This document shows, one piece after another, positions 8,673 through 17,857 of a DNA stretch of 64,000 nt (position 1 is its first letter; each line of letters opens with the position of its first letter). Made by a program: the position numbers and the translations under genes. Source of the DNA: Hyphococcus sp. (GTDB lineage: Bacteria > Pseudomonadota > Alphaproteobacteria > Caulobacterales > Parvularculaceae); contig JABDJK010000095.1 in NCBI GenBank assembly GCA_013002535.1, positions 1-64,000 on the forward strand, in the 5' to 3' direction. The notes under the pieces were generated by a model. It did not search any database. It was not told the origin of the DNA and was given only the letters and a program-made list of their open reading frames with translations.

Positions 8673-9637
8673 TCTCGCGGCGCGGCAGCGCGGCGCAAGC
8701 GATCATTGATGGCTTCGCCTAGTCCGTCATGCGGAATTGGTGCGACTGAGATTCCATCAAGATCATTGTCGGTGCAAATCTGATCGAGTGAGCGAAGGCT
8801 GGCGAACAGATTTGCAGCGGCTTCAAGAAGAATGCCGTCCGGGCTTAAATCCAGGCGATGGCGATGGTCCAAATTTGATTTTGCGAAATCCAGAAACGCA
8901 TGATCAGATGGCGGCGATAAAACGTCCAAATAAACGGAAACGTTTGGTGCGTAGTGGCTCTTCATCATTCCCGGCGCCTGAATTTTTTTATCACTCAGTT
9001 TTTGAAGCGGCGCATCGATCACAAGTTCAATATCTTCGCGGGGGACGCCGCCGGGCCGCAGCAATAACACTTCACCTTCTTCAATTTTTACGATTGTGGA
9101 TTCCAGCCCAATCTCGCACGGTCCGCCGTCAATTATAAAATCAATATTGCCCCCCAATGACTGCGCAACGTCAGCCGCAGACGTTGGGCTGATCGCGCCG
9201 GACCGATTTGCGCTCGGCGCTGCGAGCGGGCGATCAAGGGCGTCAATTAGTCGTCGCGCGATTGGGTGGGCAGGCGCGCGAATAGCAATCGTATCAAGGC
9301 CAGCGCTCACGAGATGCGAAAGCCCGCTGTCTGCACGGCGCGGCAGAACCAAGGTCAAGGCGCCCGGCCAGAAAGCGTCAGCGAGCGCATCAGCGACCGA
9401 AGAAAATTCGGCATAACGCGCAGCCATTTCCTTACCGGATACGTGGATGATGAGTGGATTGAATTGCGGGCGGCCTTTGGCCTCAAAAATTTTCGCTGTT
9501 GCAACGTCGTTCGTAGCATCCGCCGCCAACCCATAGACAGTCTCTGTTGGCATCGCCACTAGGCCGCCCGATAAGATTATCGCAGCGGCTTCCTCGAGAC
9601 GCGCCGCGTCAGCAGTTTTAGAAATGTTTGGCACCAT
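8669..9637 (-). CDS. L-threonylcarbamoyladenylate synthase (Sua5 type)
   Basis: A 322-residue enzyme that makes threonylcarbamoyl-AMP for tRNA t6A37. The YrdC domain shows PTETVYGLAADAT, KGRPQFNPLIIHV and SANRSGAISPT. Unlike short TsaC it has the Sua5 C-terminal domain, joined by a linker carrying PGMMKSHYAPN. It is convergent with the monooxygenase gene (4-base overlap) and divergent from the acyl-CoA dehydrogenase gene. Confidence 0.95.
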   Translation of the reverse strand: MVPNISKTADAARLEEAAAIILSGGLVAMPTETVYGLAADATNDVATAKIFEAKGRPQFNPLIIHVSGKEMAARYAEFSSVADALADAFWPGALTLVLPRRADSGLSHLVSAGLDTIAIRAPAHPIARRLIDALDRPLAAPSANRSGAISPTSAADVAQSLGGNIDFIIDGGPCEIGLESTIVKIEEGEVLLLRPGGVPREDIELVIDAPLQKLSDKKIQAPGMMKSHYAPNVSVYLDVLSPPSDHAFLDFAKSNLDHRHRLDLSPDGILLEAAANLFASLRSLDQICTDNDLDGISVAPIPHDGLGEAINDRLRRAAAPRD

Positions 9638-9740
9638 TTTGCCTTGGGATAGAACTGCGCGCCATACTGGCCCTTAATCCGTTCCTATTGCATAAGGTGG
9701 TTTCATACAGCAACCGCGCCGTAAAAACTGGAGCTTTCCC

Positions 9741-11537
9741 ATGTCTTTTTCCACGCCCGTTCGCGACATGTTATTCACACTTTACCACAGCGCCGGTTTC
9801 TCGACGGTCGAGCGTACGGGCGCGTATGAAGATCTGTCAGAAGAACTAGTCACGGCGATTTACGAAGAACTTGGCAAATTCTGCGACAATGCCGTTGCTC
9901 CCCATAATCGCGAAAGCGACCAGAACGGCGCGCGGCTTGAAAACGGCGTTGTGCGCACGCCGGAGGGCTTCAAGGATGCTTACAAGCAATATGTCGAAGG
10001 CGGCTGGAACGCGCTTGCATTTCCGCCGGAGTATGGCGGGCAGGGGTTGCCGCAAACCATGGCCGTTTCAGTGCTCGACGCGCTCAATGCGTCGTGCATG
10101 TCATTTGCAATTGGCACCGGCCTGACGACGGGCGCGGTAAAAGCAATCCTTGCCTCTGGAACGGACGAGCAAAAAAAGCTTTACCTCGAAAAGATGGTAT
10201 CCGGCGAATGGACCGGATCCATGAACTTAACCGAGCCACAGGCGGGATCTGATTTGTCAGCGATCCGTACAAAAGCGGAGCCGGTCGGCGACGGACGCTA
10301 CAAAATCAGCGGCCAGAAAATTTTCATCACCTATGGCGATCACGATCTTGCCGACAACGTAATCCATCTCGTCCTGGCGCGATTGCCGGATGCGCCCGAA
10401 GGAACCGCCGGCATATCCATGTTCATCGTGCCGAAAAATCATGTTGCCGATGACGGCTCGCTCGGCGCGCGCAACGATGTTCAGTGCATAAAACTTGAAG
10501 AGAAAATGGGACTTCACGGGTCGCCAACTTGCGTTATGGCGTTCGGCGAAAATGGCGGGTGTTACGGAACGCTTCTCGGTGAAGAAAATAAAGGTCTTAA
10601 AAATATGTTTGTGATGATGAACGCCGCGCGGCTTGACGTCGGCGTTCAGGGGGTCGGCATAGCTGAACGCGCCTATCAACGTGCGCTCGCTTATGCGCAA
10701 GATCGCAAGCAAGGTCGCGAGCCGGGCGTCAAATCGGGCGACATGATTTCGATTATCGAACATGCTGACGTTCGCCGGATGCTTTTCCAAATGAAAGCGC
10801 TGGTCGAAGCGGGCCGCGCGATCTGTTATGCGAACGGTGTTGCCTATGACCTCGCTCGTAGAGCGCCTGATGACGACGATCGCCGAAAAGCGAAGGCGCT
10901 AGAGGAACTGCTGACGCCGATTTCCAAAGGCTGGTGCACGGACCGTGCAAACGAAGTTGCGTCGATTGGCGTCCAGATCCATGGCGGCATGGGCTACATT
11001 GAGGAGACCGGCGCTGCGCAGCATATGCGCGATGCGCGGATCGCCGCAATTTATGAGGGCACCAACGGCATTCAGGCGATGGATCTGGTGGGCCGTAAAC
11101 TGCAAGGCGATGGCGGCGCTGCGGCGCGTGATTTTGTCGAGAATGTAAAAGAACAAGCGATTATCGCGAAGGCTGCCAAGCGCGATGATTTGCACATGAT
11201 TGGGGAACGATTGGAAGACGCTGCGTTTGCTCTTGAGAAATCCACCATTTGGCTTCTGGAGGCGGCGCCAAAAAATCAGGAAGACGTTCTCGCGGGGTCG
11301 AGCGCATATTTGAGACAATTTGGAAACGTCGCAGGCGGCTATTATCTTTCCCGGGGCGCTCTTGTTGCGGCCCTCATGGCCGCAGCAGGCGAGAACGTCG
11401 CTTATAGCGAATCGAAAATCGCGGTTACATCTTTCTATGCCGAGGTATTTCTGACAGAAGCCGCAGGATTGTGTAGTGCGGTTTGCGCTGGTGCGGCGCG
11501 TATTCCTGCGATCGATCCCGAACTGATGACGGCGTAA
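9741..11537 (+). CDS. Acyl-CoA dehydrogenase, large (FadE/DmdC-like)
   Basis: A 598-residue flavoprotein with N-terminal, middle (MNLTEPQAGSDLSAIRTKA) and C-terminal acyl-CoA dehydrogenase domains. IYEGTNGIQAMDLVGRKL near residue 440 is the segment containing the catalytic-base region in the long subfamily. The extra 120-residue C-terminal domain is typical of this group, which includes methylthiopropanoyl-CoA dehydrogenase DmdC. General fatty acyl-CoA oxidation and DMSP-type substrates both remain possible. No electron transfer flavoprotein gene is adjacent. Confidence 0.92.
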   Translation: MSFSTPVRDMLFTLYHSAGFSTVERTGAYEDLSEELVTAIYEELGKFCDNAVAPHNRESDQNGARLENGVVRTPEGFKDAYKQYVEGGWNALAFPPEYGGQGLPQTMAVSVLDALNASCMSFAIGTGLTTGAVKAILASGTDEQKKLYLEKMVSGEWTGSMNLTEPQAGSDLSAIRTKAEPVGDGRYKISGQKIFITYGDHDLADNVIHLVLARLPDAPEGTAGISMFIVPKNHVADDGSLGARNDVQCIKLEEKMGLHGSPTCVMAFGENGGCYGTLLGEENKGLKNMFVMMNAARLDVGVQGVGIAERAYQRALAYAQDRKQGREPGVKSGDMISIIEHADVRRMLFQMKALVEAGRAICYANGVAYDLARRAPDDDDRRKAKALEELLTPISKGWCTDRANEVASIGVQIHGGMGYIEETGAAQHMRDARIAAIYEGTNGIQAMDLVGRKLQGDGGAAARDFVENVKEQAIIAKAAKRDDLHMIGERLEDAAFALEKSTIWLLEAAPKNQEDVLAGSSAYLRQFGNVAGGYYLSRGALVAALMAAAGENVAYSESKIAVTSFYAEVFLTEAAGLCSAVCAGAARIPAIDPELMTA

Positions 11538-11636
11538 CGATACTGTCGGCCCCATAGCTTTCGCGCGCGACTGACGATATAGGTGCGCTTCGCAATCCAC
11601 GCGCTGTTTGGTCGGCGCACATCCGGGGACCATTTC

Positions 11637-12830
11637 ATGAAATATCTTCTGACCGCCGTTGCCCTATTTTCGTTTCCCGCGCTAGCGCAGCCGTCTGAGC
11701 GCGCACAAGAATTGGCGCAGTCACTGATCATTGTAGACGGGCATATTGATGCGCCGACGACCATTGCAAACGATGGCGGGGACATTGCGACCGGTAATAA
11801 AACCATAGAATTTGACCATGCGCGCGCAAAAATCGGCGGGCTCGACGCGCCGTTTATGTCGATATACGTGGCGGCGGATTACGAACAAAAGGGCGGCGCC
11901 AAGGCGCGCGCGGACATTTTGATTGGTCTTATGGAGGGCGTCGCTGCGCAGCACCCCGAAAAATTTACCATAGCAAAATCAGTAAAGGACGTGCGCGACG
12001 CGTTTGAGGACGGGTTGGTGTCCCTGCCGCTTGGCATGGAAAACGGATCGCCGATCGAAGGCGACCTCGCCAACCTCAAACACTTCTACGATCGTGGCAT
12101 TCGATACATTACTCTCGCTCACTCAAAAGCAAACCACATCTCAGACTCATCCTACGATGAAAATGAAATGTGGGATGGCTTGTCGCCATTTGGTTTCGAG
12201 CTTGTTCGCGCCATGAATGATCTGGGCGTAATCATCGACGTCAGCCACATTACCGACGCTGCGCTTGAAGACGTATTGCGAACATCGCGTTCGCCGGTTA
12301 TGGCGTCACACTCTTCGCTGCGCCATTTTACGCCGGGCTGGCATCGCAATATGTCCGATGAACTGGTCAAGAAAGTCGGCGAGAATGGCGGCGTCATCAT
12401 GATCAATTTCGGGTCGGCGTTTCTAACGCCTGAAGCGAATGGATACAGCGCTCCTCGCAATGAAGCCCGCGCCGCAAGAGAGGTTGAAATGGGGCGCGAA
12501 ATGACGCCGGAGGAATCTTCTGCTTTCAACGCTGCTTGGCGCGAGAGCCATCCTTATCCTTATGCAGACTTGGCGGACGTGCTCGATCACATTGACCGGG
12601 TCGTCGAATTGGCCGGCGTCGACAACGTTGGCATTGGATCGGATTATGACGGCGTCGGCGATTCATTACCGACAGGGCTAAAAGATGTTTCGACTTTTCC
12701 GACCCTTATCGATGGCCTCATCGAGCGTGGTTATGATGATGATGAGATCGCGAAAATCCTCGGCGAAAATGCGCTGCGGGTCTGGAAGGAAGTCGAAGAC
12801 AATAAAAAGCGCCGGAAATGGCGGAATTAG
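11637..12830 (+). CDS. Exported dipeptidase (peptidase family M19)
   Basis: A 397-residue zinc dipeptidase with a cleavable signal peptide (residues 1-17, ending PALAQ). Family motifs: VDGHIDAP at 31-38 (metal ligands), MENGSPIEG, DVSHITDAALEDVL, ASHSSLRHFTPGWHRNMSD and GSDYDGVGD. ATG 11637 is preferred because it starts the signal peptide; an in-frame start 54 bases upstream has no such character. It is the second M19 enzyme in the window but diverges strongly from the one at 3204-4364, so they are not a recent duplication. Confidence 0.92.
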   Translation: MKYLLTAVALFSFPALAQPSERAQELAQSLIIVDGHIDAPTTIANDGGDIATGNKTIEFDHARAKIGGLDAPFMSIYVAADYEQKGGAKARADILIGLMEGVAAQHPEKFTIAKSVKDVRDAFEDGLVSLPLGMENGSPIEGDLANLKHFYDRGIRYITLAHSKANHISDSSYDENEMWDGLSPFGFELVRAMNDLGVIIDVSHITDAALEDVLRTSRSPVMASHSSLRHFTPGWHRNMSDELVKKVGENGGVIMINFGSAFLTPEANGYSAPRNEARAAREVEMGREMTPEESSAFNAAWRESHPYPYADLADVLDHIDRVVELAGVDNVGIGSDYDGVGDSLPTGLKDVSTFPTLIDGLIERGYDDDEIAKILGENALRVWKEVEDNKKRRKWRN

Positions 12831-12834
12831 AGCC

Positions 12835-12877
12835 TTGACGCGTTATAACACACGTTATATATAACATTTGTTATAAC
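12835..12877 (+). promoter_or_regulatory. Toxin-antitoxin promoter with three evenly spaced palindromes
   Basis: TTGACG (12835-12840) and TATATA (12858-12863) are separated by exactly 17 bases, a near-consensus sigma-70 promoter. Three perfect palindromes cover it: GTTATAAC at 12842-12849, GTTATATATAAC at 12854-12865 and GTTATAAC at 12870-12877. Their centres are exactly 14 bases apart. The middle one covers the -10 and the last abuts the ribosome binding site GGAG. This fits autoregulation by the antitoxin (inference). Confidence 0.85.
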
Positions 12878-12887
12878 GGAGTGAGAA

Positions 12888-13115
12888 ATGTCTGACCGGC
12901 TTAAAATACGGCCTATTGGCAATTCAGCTTGCGTCGTTTTGAGCAAAGAAATGTTGGCTGAACTCGGCGTGGAGATTGGCGATGAGCTTCAGGCCGTTCG
13001 TACGGCAAAGGGTTTTGAGATTTCAGCGTTTGATGCTGACCTCGACGACGCATTGAGGTGGATCGAAAAAGGCGCAAAACGCTACCGCAACACACTTCGA
13101 GCACTTTCCAAATAG
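12888..13115 (+). CDS. AbrB/MazE-family antitoxin
   Basis: A 75-residue protein with an N-terminal swapped-hairpin AbrB/MazE DNA-binding domain (RLKIRPIGNSACVVLSKEML, then LGVEIGDEL) and a C-terminal tail (about 50-75) that would bind and neutralise the toxin. It precedes a Doc-family toxin by 11 bases, the standard antitoxin-first order. The promoter palindromes just upstream are its probable operators. Confidence 0.92.
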   Translation: MSDRLKIRPIGNSACVVLSKEMLAELGVEIGDELQAVRTAKGFEISAFDADLDDALRWIEKGAKRYRNTLRALSK

Positions 13116-13126
13116 ATACGTCTGCG

Positions 13127-13510
13127 ATGACGATAAAATGGATGACGCGAGACATCGTGTTCGCCGCGCATGCACGCTCGTTGAAGGATCATAACGGCGC
13201 CGCCGGCTTACGCGATGAAGGCAAGTTGCAAAGTGCGCTTGAGCGGCCAAAAAGCCTTCATGCCGATAGAGAGCCATCGCTCTTTGAGTTGGCCGCATGT
13301 TTACTTTACGGGCTCGCGAAGAATCATGCCTTCGTTGATGGAAACAAACGAACGGCGTTTTTAGCCGCCTATATTTTCCTTGGCGTTAATGGCCAAGAAC
13401 TTGACTCCGATGAAGCGGAAGCCGCCGCCATAGTTATGGACATTGCCGCGGGTAATGTAACTGAAAGCGATTTGGCGCGATGGTTAAAAGCAAAATCGAC
13501 GAGTCTTTGA
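13127..13510 (+). CDS. doc: Doc-family (death-on-curing) toxin, Fic fold
   Basis: A 127-residue Fic-fold protein whose core motif is HAFVDGNKRTAF at 67-78, matching the HxFxxxNKR signature. Doc phosphorylates elongation factor Tu and stops translation; that is known for the P1 homologue and inferred here. All catalytic residues appear intact. ATG 13127 is chosen because it follows the antitoxin stop and starts at the family's usual N-terminus. The next gene begins one base after its stop, so a toxin-antitoxin module is directly followed by an unrelated gene. Confidence 0.93.
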   Translation: MTIKWMTRDIVFAAHARSLKDHNGAAGLRDEGKLQSALERPKSLHADREPSLFELAACLLYGLAKNHAFVDGNKRTAFLAAYIFLGVNGQELDSDEAEAAAIVMDIAAGNVTESDLARWLKAKSTSL

Positions 13511-13511
13511 G

Positions 13512-14471
13512 ATGACAGGAATCGGGCCGCTCGAAATTATCAAGCTCGCGATTTACTACGCGAGCTATCTCTATTTCTTCGCAGTACCTGTTATTATTTG
13601 GCTGGCCCTGAACCGGCAAGGCCTGACACGGCAATTGTCAATTACCGCAATGATTTTATTGATTCTGTTTGCATATGCACGATTTATTGAACCACGCCGT
13701 CTTTTGACAGCGGAGCATAAGATTGAGTTTGATAAATGCTTCGAGCGTGACGGCGCAGCAAGGATAGCTATCGTCTCAGATATTCACACAGGCATTTTCG
13801 GCAACGCGATTGACGCGGATCGAATTGCGGCGAAGATAAATGAGGCCGAGCCGGATCTTGCGCTTTTCGCCGGCGACTTTATTTACTTTCTTCACCCGGA
13901 TGAATTTATCAGCAAATTCGGGGCGCTGGCGCAAATTACAGCGCCGTCATTCGCTGTATTGGGAAACCATGATCTCGGTTTGCCAGGTCCTGATCTGAGT
14001 GGCGAGTTGAACGATAAATTGAGCGTTGTCGGTTTGCGCATGATCGACGATACGGCGTGGACGCTCTGGAATTCGAAGTTGAATATTGAGCTGGTGGGTT
14101 TATCCGATCGATGGGCGCGAAACCAGAAATTGAGTTTGCTAACAAAAGTATCGCGCCGACCGAGAATTGTTTTAACTCACAACACGGCGTCAGTTCAAGA
14201 TTTTGATGATACGATGAGCGCCGATCTCGTGGTAGGCGGGCACACCCATGGCGGGCAAATCAATATCCCGTTCGTGTCATGCGCTTATACAGGGTATTGC
14301 GGCAATGAGGCGTATGGATTGCGCGAGGAGGGCGGCATACAGATTTTTACAACCTCCGGCACAGGCATGGTGGGATTGCCTTTGCGTTTTAGGATGCCGC
14401 CGCGCATAGATATTTTGAACATTCAGTATAGGCGGTGCAGCGCCGCTAATCGCAGACGGCAAAATAGGTAG
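13512..14471 (+). CDS. Membrane-anchored metallophosphoesterase
   Basis: A 319-residue protein with two N-terminal hydrophobic segments (about 8-32 and 40-58), followed by a calcineurin-like phosphoesterase domain: IVSDIHTG, FAGDF, LGNHD, LTHN and GGHTHGGQI supply all the usual metal ligands. It resembles the YkuE/YaeI group thought to act on phospholipid-type substrates near the membrane. It starts one base after the doc stop. Confidence 0.9.
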   Translation: MTGIGPLEIIKLAIYYASYLYFFAVPVIIWLALNRQGLTRQLSITAMILLILFAYARFIEPRRLLTAEHKIEFDKCFERDGAARIAIVSDIHTGIFGNAIDADRIAAKINEAEPDLALFAGDFIYFLHPDEFISKFGALAQITAPSFAVLGNHDLGLPGPDLSGELNDKLSVVGLRMIDDTAWTLWNSKLNIELVGLSDRWARNQKLSLLTKVSRRPRIVLTHNTASVQDFDDTMSADLVVGGHTHGGQINIPFVSCAYTGYCGNEAYGLREEGGIQIFTTSGTGMVGLPLRFRMPPRIDILNIQYRRCSAANRRRQNR

Positions 14472-14476
14472 AATTC

Positions 14477-15355
14477 ATGACAAACTTAAAAGGCAAAACG
14501 CTTTTCATAACCGGCGCCTCGCGCGGTATTGGACTTGCAATCGGCATGCGCGCCGCGAAAGACGGCGCCAATGTCGCCATCGCCGCGAAATCAGCTGAGC
14601 CGCACAAACATCTCCCAGGCACAATTTATACAGCAGCAAAAGAAATCGAGGCTGCTGGCGGCACGGCGTTGCCATTGATTGTCGATGTGCGCGACGAGCA
14701 TGGCGTACAAGCGGCAGTCGAGCAAACAGCGGAAAAATTCGGCGGCATCGATATTTGTGTGAACAACGCGTCAGCTATTTCGCTGACCGGCACTGAAGCG
14801 ACTGAAATGAAACGTTATGATTTGATGAACCAGGTCAACGCCCGCGGATCATTCTTGACGTCAAAATGTTGCGTTCCATATCTGAAAAAATCAAACAACC
14901 CTCATGTCCTGATGTTGTCACCGCCATTAGACATGAGCGCGAAGTGGTTCTCCGGACATGTGGCATACACTATGGCGAAGTTCGGAATGTCCATGTGTGT
15001 TCTTGGAATGGCCCAGGAATTTAAGCTCGACGCGATTGCGTTCAATGCTCTTTGGCCGCGCACAGCCGTTGCAACTGCAGCCGTAAAATTCGCCCTTGGC
15101 GGCGACGCAATGATGGCGGCGTCACGAACGCCGGAAATTCTGGCTGATGCGGCCTATGAAATATTTACAACGCCATCGCGCGAATTGACCGGGCAATTTT
15201 TGATTGACGACACATTCCTTGCCAGCCGCGGCGTCAAAGATTTTGAAAAGTATCGCGTCGATCCAGCGAAAAAACTCGTCGTCGATTTCTTTGTGCCCGA
15301 TGATATTCCGCCGCCGCCCGGCGTTGCTGAAACATTGGCGTCGTCGATCGGGTAG
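14477..15355 (+). CDS. SDR oxidoreductase, HSDL2-like
   Basis: A 292-residue short-chain dehydrogenase. The cofactor motif TGASRGIG is at about 12-19, NNAS near 95, and an active site with LSPPLDMS and YTMAKFGM (YxxxK) near 165. Sequence style and length match the hydroxysteroid-dehydrogenase-like 2 group, whose substrate is uncertain. Starts six bases after the phosphoesterase gene. Confidence 0.88.
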   Translation: MTNLKGKTLFITGASRGIGLAIGMRAAKDGANVAIAAKSAEPHKHLPGTIYTAAKEIEAAGGTALPLIVDVRDEHGVQAAVEQTAEKFGGIDICVNNASAISLTGTEATEMKRYDLMNQVNARGSFLTSKCCVPYLKKSNNPHVLMLSPPLDMSAKWFSGHVAYTMAKFGMSMCVLGMAQEFKLDAIAFNALWPRTAVATAAVKFALGGDAMMAASRTPEILADAAYEIFTTPSRELTGQFLIDDTFLASRGVKDFEKYRVDPAKKLVVDFFVPDDIPPPPGVAETLASSIG

Positions 15356-15361
15356 CGCGTT

Positions 15362-16201
15362 TTGAAGGTCGCCGGATTATATACATATCCAATTAAAGGC
15401 GTGCGTGCGGTTTCGCATCAATCGTTGACCGCTAGAACTCGCGGATTTGCCGGCGACCGGCGCTTTTTGATCACAGATGAGAACGGGCGGTTCTACACGC
15501 AGAGGGATTGTCCGGCGCTGGCGCAAATAACAGCTCACTTCGACGGTGAAACAATCTCGCTTGCAACAGACGGTACGGATAGTGTTGCGATAAGCACCGC
15601 TGTCGGAGATCAACGCCGCGAAGTGACGGTCTGGCTTAATTCCGTCGATGCACTGGATATGGGCGAAAAGGCTGCAGAATGGTTATCGCGCGCCTTAGAT
15701 CGTTCGGCCCGCTTAAATTTTATGGATGATGTCGCGTCGCGGGAAAGAACCGATGTCTGGAACGGAAATACCATAGTCAGTTTCGCCGACGCCTATCCCG
15801 TTCTTGTTGCGACATTTGCGTCACTTGACGATCTGAACAACAAAATCGTCGCCAATGGCGGAGGCGCCGTTGGTATGGAGCGGTTTCGCCCCAACATCGT
15901 TATCGACGGGGCCGAGCCCTGGGCCGAAGACAAATGGCGTCGCCTGAAAATTGGCGACGTTGTCATCGAACTCGTCAATCCTTGCGATCGCTGCGTTGTT
16001 ACAACCAAAGACCAAGCAAAGGGCGCGTCGATGGGCAAAGAACCATTGATGACATTGGCGACATTCCGCAAGTCAGCACATCCAGACGTTGACGGCGTAA
16101 TATTCGGGTGGCGTGGATATTTTTCGCAAATGGGAGAAATTGAAAACGGCGTTACGGTGGAGGTGCTTGAAACACGCGACGGCGGATTCCCGTTCGCCTA
16201 A
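15362..16201 (+). CDS. MOSC-domain protein
   Basis: A 279-residue protein with an N-terminal MOSC_N beta-barrel (LYTYPIKGVRAVSHQSL, then GFAGDRRFLI) and a C-terminal MOSC domain with CDRCVVTTKDQAKG; the cysteine here is the putative molybdenum-cofactor ligand as in mARC and YcbX. It may reduce N-hydroxylated compounds. The start codon is TTG, since no ATG or GTG precedes the conserved N-terminus. Overlaps the next gene by one base (TAATG). Confidence 0.87.
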   Translation: MKVAGLYTYPIKGVRAVSHQSLTARTRGFAGDRRFLITDENGRFYTQRDCPALAQITAHFDGETISLATDGTDSVAISTAVGDQRREVTVWLNSVDALDMGEKAAEWLSRALDRSARLNFMDDVASRERTDVWNGNTIVSFADAYPVLVATFASLDDLNNKIVANGGGAVGMERFRPNIVIDGAEPWAEDKWRRLKIGDVVIELVNPCDRCVVTTKDQAKGASMGKEPLMTLATFRKSAHPDVDGVIFGWRGYFSQMGEIENGVTVEVLETRDGGFPFA

Positions 16202-16899
16202 TGCGATACTCGGGCAAGTCGCTTTTGATCGTTGCGCCGTTTATCATTGCGGCCTCTTGGTTCTTGTGGAAGGCGTACACCCGCTATTCGCCGGATCATT
16301 ACGATATAACAGAGCCGCTGGACTTAACCGCGCCGCCAACATTCGTGACGGAATTGAAATTACGCATCGGCGGCGAGGAAGTGTGTTTTGCAGCTCTCGC
16401 AGACGCTGGCGTCAGGCTCGAACGATTGCCTGATGAAGAAAAAGGCGAGGGCTGCGAATTCAAAAATGTCGCGCAACTCGAACAATCGACAATCTCGTGG
16501 GGCGGCGGTGTGACTTTGCGTTGTCCTATGCTGGCCGGTCTTTATATGTGGGAGCGACACCATTTGCAGCCCGCCGCGGAAGAGATGCTCGGCGTGCGTA
16601 TCATTCGCGTCGAACACTACGGCTCATACTCTTGCCGCAATATCAACAATGCAAAGCGCGGCGCCCGTTCACAACACGCCTTTGCAAACGCCGTCGATCT
16701 CGCGGGCTTCGTTCTGGAGAATGGCGATGAAGTGAGTGTCGCCAATGACTGGGGCAATGCTGGCGATAAAGGAAAATTTCTGAAACGCATTCGCGACAAC
16801 GCTTGCAAACGGTTTAACACAGTCCTTGGGCCCGACTATAACGCGCTTCACAATGACCACTTCCATTTTGACAATGGTCCCTCTAGCGTATGCCGATGA
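16201..16899 (+). CDS. Extensin-like C-terminal domain protein
   Basis: A 232-residue protein with one N-terminal hydrophobic segment (about 6-23) and the bacterial extensin-like C-terminal domain: GVTLRCPML, SYSCRNINN, SQHAFANAVDLAGF and HNDHFHFD. The His/Asp pattern resembles metal-dependent murein peptidases of the LAS type (inference), and the domain should be periplasmic. Overlaps the MOSC gene by one base and the deacetylase-like gene by ten. Confidence 0.87.
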   Translation: MRYSGKSLLIVAPFIIAASWFLWKAYTRYSPDHYDITEPLDLTAPPTFVTELKLRIGGEEVCFAALADAGVRLERLPDEEKGEGCEFKNVAQLEQSTISWGGGVTLRCPMLAGLYMWERHHLQPAAEEMLGVRIIRVEHYGSYSCRNINNAKRGARSQHAFANAVDLAGFVLENGDEVSVANDWGNAGDKGKFLKRIRDNACKRFNTVLGPDYNALHNDHFHFDNGPSSVCR

Positions 16900-17822
16900 C
16901 AACACTTCTTTACACGCACCGATCTTTTGGCGCTCATGAAGTGCCGCCGGGCCATGTCGAGCATGGTGGGCGCTATGATGCTGTCGCCGCCGCGTTGAAT
17001 GCGGAAGAATTTAGCGACGCCGAAAGACGCGAACCGCCGCGAGCGTCGCGCGAGCAGATCGAGCTTGTTCATCCGGCCGCATTTCGCCAAGCGGTCGAAG
17101 AGAATGCGCCCGCGCAAGGCTTGGCGCAATTTGATATGGATACATTCATGGGGCCGTCGTCGCTCGATGCGACCTTGCGGGCCGCCGGCGGCGGATGCGC
17201 GGCGGTTGATGCAATTTTTAACGGCGAGGCAAAAAATGCATTCATCGCGTCCCGCCCGCCGGGACACCATGCCGAGCCAAATCGCGCTATGGGTTTTTGT
17301 CTGTTTAACGGCGCCGCCGTTTCAGCGATTTATGCGCGCGAGCATGGCGCCAAAAAAGTCGCTGTGCTTGATTTTGATGTTCATCATGGCAACGGAACCG
17401 AAGCTGCGTTTTGGCATGATGAAAACGCTTTTTACGCGTCGTCGCATGAATGGCCGCAATATCCGGGCACGGGCCGAGCCAGTGACCGCGGCGCCTATAA
17501 CAATATCGCAAACGCGCCGTTAGCAACCGGCGAAGGCTCAGACGAATTCCGCCGCGCCTGGGGCGACTCGCTTTTGCCGATGCTGTCAGAATTTGATCCC
17601 GACTTTATCGTGATTTCGGCCGGCTTCGACGCTCATGGCGCCGATCCGCTCGGCGGCTTGCGCTTAACCGAAGATGACTTTGCCTGGGCTACCGACGAGA
17701 TCGCAGCAATTGCAAAGGACAAGGCGAACGGCCGGATGATCTCCCTCCTTGAGGGCGGTTATGATCTTCCGGCGCTCGCATCCAGCGCGGCGGCGCATAT
17801 GCGCCGTATGATGAACGCCTGA
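16890..17822 (+). CDS. Histone-deacetylase-family amidohydrolase
   Basis: A 310-residue zinc hydrolase of the HDAC/acetylpolyamine amidohydrolase superfamily. SRPPGHHAEPNRAMGFC carries the catalytic HH pair, VLDFDVHHGNGTE the first zinc ligands, and ISAGFDAHGADPLGG the third. Bacterial relatives deacetylate polyamines or other small amides. ATG 16890 and ATG 16896 are both possible starts. Ends the co-directional block that began at 12888. Confidence 0.9.
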   Translation: MPMTTLLYTHRSFGAHEVPPGHVEHGGRYDAVAAALNAEEFSDAERREPPRASREQIELVHPAAFRQAVEENAPAQGLAQFDMDTFMGPSSLDATLRAAGGGCAAVDAIFNGEAKNAFIASRPPGHHAEPNRAMGFCLFNGAAVSAIYAREHGAKKVAVLDFDVHHGNGTEAAFWHDENAFYASSHEWPQYPGTGRASDRGAYNNIANAPLATGEGSDEFRRAWGDSLLPMLSEFDPDFIVISAGFDAHGADPLGGLRLTEDDFAWATDEIAAIAKDKANGRMISLLEGGYDLPALASSAAAHMRRMMNA

Positions 17823-17857
17823 GATAATTCAAGCGGGTGCGCTCGCTGCATTTTTAT

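Noticed and set aside
10899-11633. 244-residue minus-strand frame
   Set aside because: Antisense to the acyl-CoA dehydrogenase; no family resemblance.
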